From contig JANJXV010000004.1 in the NCBI GenBank assembly GCA_024803745.1, forward strand, positions 44,942,358 to 45,006,357: DNA of 64,000 bases, given 5' to 3'. The notes under the pieces were generated by a model. That model saw only the letters and a list, made by a program, of their open reading frames with translations. It did not search any database and was not told where the DNA came from. This stretch comes from Megascapheus bottae (lineage: Eukaryota; Chordata; Mammalia; Rodentia; Geomyidae). Positions 45,601-64,000 of this stretch are shown here, piece by piece; position 1 is the first letter of the stretch, and the number at the start of each line of letters is the position of its first letter. The position numbers and the translations under genes were made by a program.

Positions 45601-46489
45601 AATATTCTGATTAGAGCAATATTTATAATTATTTCTAAAGTAGTAAGCTTGAATATGTTTTCTGGCTTTTTCCTGGACCTATGTTTTAGGGCAGGCTTAC
45701 CCCAGAAGGTCAAAGTGGCAAGGGTCTCTGAACATCACATTACACTCACAGAGATGTGTCTAAATGTGATTAAAACATGGGTCTAACCGTGTATTTAAAT
45801 TAACTTGAATAGGTGAAAAGAAAATTGTCAACATTTCCTGAGACTCTAATATTTCCCTAGGTGTCCTGTTCAGTGGTGGTGGGAACATTTAGCTATAACT
45901 GAAGAAGACACTGAGGTGGCCATCTTTAAATATTTTCATCTTGATTATGGAAGCGTCCTTTATTGTGACCTTGGCTATTGAGTACAACCTGAGTCTGTGT
46001 TCTCTATACATCTCGAATATGTGATGTGAGAGCATGTGCAAGTGTGTGTATGTCCGCATGAGCGCATGTGCATGCACGCACATGCACATCTCTAACAATC
46101 TGTCAAAAATGACTGTAGCTTTGACAAGATGTCCAAATAGCTGACAGGAGAGCGGAGTTATTGGGAGATGGGAAGGAGGTTTATGTTTGAGCAATGGTGG
46201 TCCTGCCTTAAGCCCAACTTGGCAGTTTATAGAAGGAATCTGATCAGCATTCACTTGTTCTTTTTTTAAAATTTAATTTAATTGTCAAGGTGATGTATAG
46301 AGGGGTTACAGTTACATATATAAGATAGTGATTACATTTCCTGTCGCTTTTACAATCCCAGGTTCAGCTAGATATGTTGGCAAAGGTGAGAGGGCCCTTA
46401 GAGGTCCCCTCCCCACTGAGCTTTGAACGTTTCTGGCACTGGCATTTGGTAGTTTCCCAATCCCCAGTAGCTAACTCACCAAGCCCATC
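45601..46489. other. Intergenic sequence with L1 terminus trace
   Basis: A degenerate (TG/CA) stretch lies at 46025-46090. A reversed L1 3' terminus (TTGTCAAGGTGATGTATAGA, GGGGTTACAG) lies at 46262-46350. Otherwise unrecognised. Confidence 0.5.
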
Positions 46490-46930
46490 AGCCACCATGC
46501 TTCGCGACCCGCGACACCAACCGCCCCGGGCCTCCCAGAAGGCAAAAATCCCTGGGGACGCTCAGAGGACAGAAGTGGTCGTGCCTGGAGGCTGTCCACA
46601 CGGAAACGGTCGGTGGATCCCGGGGTTGCGTTCTGCACCCCTGCCTTGCCGTGGCCTACCCCCTGAAGGTCTGGTCCTGGTGGCTCACCTCGTGGCCCAG
46701 TGTTTCCCCGTCTTCTTACGCAGGCAAAGAGGTGGAAAAGGTGAGCCTGCCAACCTCCAGAAAGTTACTTAAAAATCCCCCACGCGAGAGGCGGACGCAG
46801 AGTCTCCGATCACGTGGGAGGCACCTGAGGATCTGGCTCACGGTTCAAATCCCCAGCTGGAGGGGCTCGCGTGCAGGGCTGGCGGGAGGAGGAGGGGTGA
46901 CCGCGGGGGAGGGGCAGGGGAGGGAAGGGA
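46490..46930. promoter_or_regulatory. CpG-rich segment upstream of SIM1
   Basis: This is the first CpG-dense stretch after the AT-rich intergenic region, with roughly 25 CpG in 440 bp by eye. It includes an E-box CACGTG at 46811-46816 and a Kozak-like GCCACCATG at 46491-46499 that opens a 91-codon frame ending at 46772. It may be a secondary CpG island or enhancer, about 2.6 kb from the SIM1 promoter. Confidence 0.4.
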
Positions 46931-48655
46931 GTCCAGTTCCGGCTCCAACCTGAGTTCAAAGATTAGAAAAACAGGTGTTGAGTCGCTTTGCTAATTCACT
47001 CTCTCGGTAAACCGACGGGGAGACAGATGTGTGCAGAGGATTGGGAGAGGGGGCAGCGCTCTCCCCGGCCATGCATTCGCTTTGTTTAGTGAAGGACTTC
47101 TAAGGCTCTGTGGTTTATGGAGAACCCAGTTGCCCAGGGGCTCTGGAGACGCCAGTCAGGGTCTCCTCTGCACCCACTTTTCCGAGAACACGTTCTCGTT
47201 TTGCCCATCTTGCTTCTGAGGGCAAGCGATTGCATTTCTTCCTCTTAGGGTTGCATTTCTTCCTCATATGTGAAAACTGGCCCCTCCAAACCACGTCCTC
47301 CCCCTTCCTCACAACGAACACCACCAAGTTCCAGACCCTAGAAAAATCACTTCCACCACCTGCTTATTATTGTAAGTAAAGACAGGGTTTACAGCCACTG
47401 CCGACTGGTCTGACACCCTCTCCGGACGCTGCAGGGCTGGCGACTGTTCCTTCACGCTGAAGTGTCATTGCTTAGTCTAGTGGATCCAGCTTCTCCGGAG
47501 ACCTGTCCAGGTTGCCAAAGAAAAGAGAGCAGGGAAGGGTTTCTCCACACTACCCTCCTTTGTTTTTCTTGAAATAGCTGACCTGAGCTTATCTGCTCTT
47601 TTGTGGAATCTTGTGTGTGAGCCACAGCCCGTCTCTGTCTGAGATCTCTTCCTTTCTTGTTTTCTCATGTATCTTTCCTGAACCAGATCATCCAGAACCA
47701 TCGAGAGCCAGGTGTCTTAGCCACTGAGGGAAAATGACTTATCCATGACAGCCCAGTAGCTGGTTTCAGTCTTGAAACACCTACAGACACTGTTTAGTTC
47801 TGTTCTCCCTCCTGACCCCCTCTCCAAAACATTCCCAGATGTGTCAATGACCCATCCGAAAGCTCCACTGTCCTGGGAGCTTATTGTCATTGGTGCAGAG
47901 AGGAAGTGGTACGTGTGAGCATTTTTCCTTTTCAAAACACCCTCTTAAAGGTGCCCAAATAACAGCAGAATGACACACGCCCCTGTCTGTCGTATTTCAG
48001 TCCCACAGGAGATGAGTTTTCACATACTTTCATGGCGAATGAACCTCTCGGTTCCCAAATACACCTGCAGGAGCCGAGCTGGGGCTGGGCGAGAACCCCG
48101 CTTCCAAGCGGGTGGAGGAACGGGTCAGAAAGGGGGCAGAATTTCTTCTGGAGGCAACTTCACTTTGGGTTTTCTGATGGTTTTTCTCCTCGTTGCCATC
48201 TGTGCTCTTTTCTCAAATGATAGCAGAAGATGGCGATTGAGATTACCGGGTTGAGTGCATTAAGAGGAGGCGAGGAACTGTGACTGTCATCCTGAATCAG
48301 GCTCTGTCTTTTCTGCAAGGAATGTCAGTGCTGAATCCCTGCTTCCCGATACAAAGCCGCACCAAAAAAAAAAAAAAAAAAAAAAAAGGCACAGGTTTAA
48401 GATAACGGATCGTTCCCAGGCCTCTGTCCGCATCTGGATCAACTCCTATTTTGTCCTGAAATGGAACCTCTTCTCTACCTCCCGACCCCATCCCTACTGG
48501 CTTCTTCCCAGTAGGAAATCTTTCTATAGGAAACCATTCAGCCCTCAATCACGAATCATTTTGTGTGTGGTGGTGGGGGGAGGACTCTTTGGGGATATAA
48601 TTAAGGCAAGTTTTGGGTCTATGTCTTCTGGAGAGTAATTCGGCATTGCTAGTTT
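46931..48655. other. SIM1 upstream flank
   Basis: No SINE is present. A poly(A) of about 24 nt lies at 48364-48387. Moderate GC, no coding evidence; this is likely proximal regulatory sequence. Confidence 0.45.
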
Positions 48656-49058
48656 CAGGGAACCATGAAAATAAAGTCCACCACCGGCGCGTCACGGGTC
48701 CCAGGATCTGTCCTGGAGAGGGGCGCACCCGCCAGGTCCGCCTTCGGGCCACGCCGGCTCACCGTCCCGGGGATTTTCGCTTCTCCAGCCCGGAGCCCCC
48801 ATCTACTCGTCCGTCCCGGGTGGCGGCCTCCCCCAGCGCTCCCCGAGCACCGGACTGAGGGTTCTAGACACCCGACCCCAGGGACCTCACAGAGCGCGAC
48901 ATCCCGCACCGCATCTGGAAGGCCCGGGACGTCCGGAGCCGGGCAGCGGCCACCGGGCAGCGTCGACCCCAGCGCCCGGGGGGCTCATTACCCTCGCGGC
49001 GGCCGGGCGGGCGGGTAGGCTCCAGAGCCCGCAGCTGAGACGCTGGGGAGGCGAGGGG

Positions 49059-49185
49059 AGGGGGCGGTGCAGGACGGACACGTCACTCACGCGCATCGGC
49101 CAATTATCACCGTGCGCTTGGGCGCGCTAGGCCAATGGTAAGCCAGAAGACCTGTGAGTGGCGTGGCTGGAGGGCGGGAAAAAGG
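49059..49185 (+). promoter_or_regulatory. SIM1: SIM1 core promoter candidate (two CCAAT boxes)
   Basis: A GC box lies near 49059-49068, an ACGTCA CRE-like half site at 49080-49085, and CCAAT boxes at 49100-49104 and 49132-49136, both in GGCCAAT context and 32 bp apart. An E2F-like GCGGGAAA lies at 49174-49181. No TATA box is seen. The arrangement fits a TATA-less NF-Y promoter; the start site would fall around 49170-49260. Confidence 0.5.
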
Positions 49186-49189
49186 CAGC

Positions 49190-49500
49190 CCGGGAGTGAA
49201 GTTGAAGCTAAACCCTCTAGGAAGAAGTTAGAGGGGTGGGGGTGTGAAAGAGTCGGGGGGTGGGGGGGGAGGTCTTTCGGTTTCCAATTAGGAATAACAC
49301 TGGCGTGGTAGGAACTGCGGAGGAGGAGGATTCTAAAAACCGCCTCGCTGGTCCCGTAGCCCGAGGTCCTCCTCCAGTCGCCTCCGGACCCCTCCCCCGA
49401 TTCCCCACCGAGAAAAGGCAGCCGGGGGAGCGCACTGCGCCTCTCTGCGAGTGGGGAGCGGGCGGCCGGCGAGGCGGCTCGGTCGGGGGACCCCGTTGGC
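49190..49500 (+). other. SIM1: Possible SIM1 first non-coding exon
   Basis: This follows the CCAAT boxes and ends at a GTGAGT donor at 49501. An alternative donor GTAAGT lies at 49837. It would splice to the acceptor at 50449. Boundaries are inferred only. Confidence 0.3.
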
Positions 49501-50449
49501 GTGAGTACCCTTCAGAGGTCCCCCTCGACAGCCCTGGAGGACCGGAGGTGGGTGGTGCAGAAGACCCCGCCGCCAAGTTCAGCGGGTCCGCGCGCGCGGC
49601 TCTGCTGCCCCGGGGGGCGAGGCGGGAGGGGGGAGTGCGGGGGTCGGGGCGCCGCCGTCCTACCCGGTGCCCTCCTGCCAGGGGGCTGTCGCGCGTGCCA
49701 CCTGTTAATCTGGCGCGGTCGGCCCAGCGTGTGGCCGCCCCTACTGAGCGTGGGAGAGTCCAGGGTCGCCACGGTGGGGAGAGGGACGACGGGGGGGGGG
49801 ATGGCTGGCTGGGTGGGGGGCGAGTCACGAGGTTGTGTAAGTGCCACTTTTTATTTTATATTTTTATTTGGAGAAATCCTTCAGACTTGAGACCCGCGCG
49901 GCAGAAAGGTGGCCCAGCTCCGGTGTTGACCAGGTCGGGGTAGGGTGGGGTGTGTGTTGGGGGGGGGTCCCCCAGTGGTTCCCCGCGACACTGTGGAGGA
50001 ATTCTGATTTGCTGTGCTGGGGAACGGTGCCCAGCCTGGGCGCGGCGACGGGGACCAGAGACCCCGAGTTCTCACTCGCGGGGCTTGGGACCCCCCCCAA
50101 AAAAAGGCGTTTGGGTTATTTGGACGACCGGAGGGGAGGGCTGGGGGCTGAGGCTGGCATGGGTGAGGAGGGGCGGATGTTATTTGCCAGGGCGGGAGGG
50201 GGGGCGGCTCAGTCTTGTGGATCACTTCTCTATAGCTTAGGAAAACTAACCACACCGAACAGGAAAAGGATTTTTTTTTTTTTTTAAAGAAAAGAGAAAA
50301 GAGACCTCCTGGACCCTGGCAGCAAGGCGGAGGCGCCTTGAGCCCCGTCTGGACCCTGTTTCTGTGTTTGTCTTTCCGGGACTGGGGTGAAGGTTTGAGT
50401 GATGGTGGGGTCGCAGGTTTCTGACGCCCGGATGCTGTTTTCTCTGCAG

Positions 50450-63951
<13,502 letters not shown>

Positions 63952-64000
63952 TGATTGCCCAGCAGCCATCCCCCCCAGTTTAGATTCTGCCCCAGTTGAG

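Noticed and set aside
49217..49943. Overlapping 203- and 227-codon open frames on opposite strands
   Set aside because: They lie in the CpG island where stop codons are rare, overlap each other on opposite strands, and are rich in Pro/Arg/Gly/Ser without a domain. They are composition artefacts.

Overview
This is nuclear DNA from a placental mammal. It carries spliced coding exons, LINE-1 3' ends, degraded L2 and dense tRNA/7SL-derived SINEs, and it shows no bacterial, phage or CRISPR-like system. The most abundant SINEs are dimers. One type has two ID-like (tRNA-derived) halves; the other has a B1/Alu-like (7SL-derived) half joined to an ID-like half. B1 and ID modules are rodent hallmarks. 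From memory, ID-ID dimers of this kind belong to the geomyoid/castorimorph rodents (kangaroo rats, pocket mice, pocket gophers). I infer such a rodent with moderate confidence; the order is much surer than the family.

Two protein-coding genes lie head-to-tail on the + strand. The left end (1-8715) is the 3' end of ASCC3, with three last coding exons (3991-4200, 7568-7743, 7923-8070), a stop at 8068-8070, a 3' UTR and an AATAAA signal at 8690. The right end is the 5' part of SIM1: a CpG-island promoter near 49.1 kb, a 5' UTR, and coding exons at 50942-51116, 60171-60253, 63223-63312, 63564-63672 and 63818-63903. The reading frame runs unbroken through every splice junction and gives residues 1-181; the gene continues past the window. 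The order and orientation ASCC3-SIM1 match the human 6q16.3 arrangement.

Between the genes (about 8.7-48.6 kb) I see no convincing conserved protein-coding gene. The interval is an alternation of SINE/LINE clusters and SINE-poor unique stretches, with several microsatellites, nested L1 insertions, an old LTR-like remnant, a CTCF-like motif at 32150, and an exon-like segment with good splice sites on the minus strand at 43309-43431. SINE-poor, motif-rich stretches at 1.9-2.3, 15.4-15.7, 24.1-24.3, 52.7-52.9, 57.0-57.4 and 58.8-59.3 kb look like conserved non-coding elements, as expected around a dosage-sensitive developmental regulator such as SIM1. This is inference from sequence texture and motifs, not from an alignment.

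ASCC3 is a housekeeping helicase (alkylation repair and ribosome rescue). SIM1 is a bHLH-PAS transcription factor of hypothalamic neurons. They do not share a pathway; their relation here is positional, with ASCC3 introns and the intergenic space plausibly hosting SIM1 regulatory DNA. The most unusual features are three perfect POU octamers in 250 bp inside an ASCC3 intron, a cluster of four long GA/CT tracts (two in inverted orientation) in SIM1 intron 1, and several upstream ORFs, one overlapping the SIM1 start codon.
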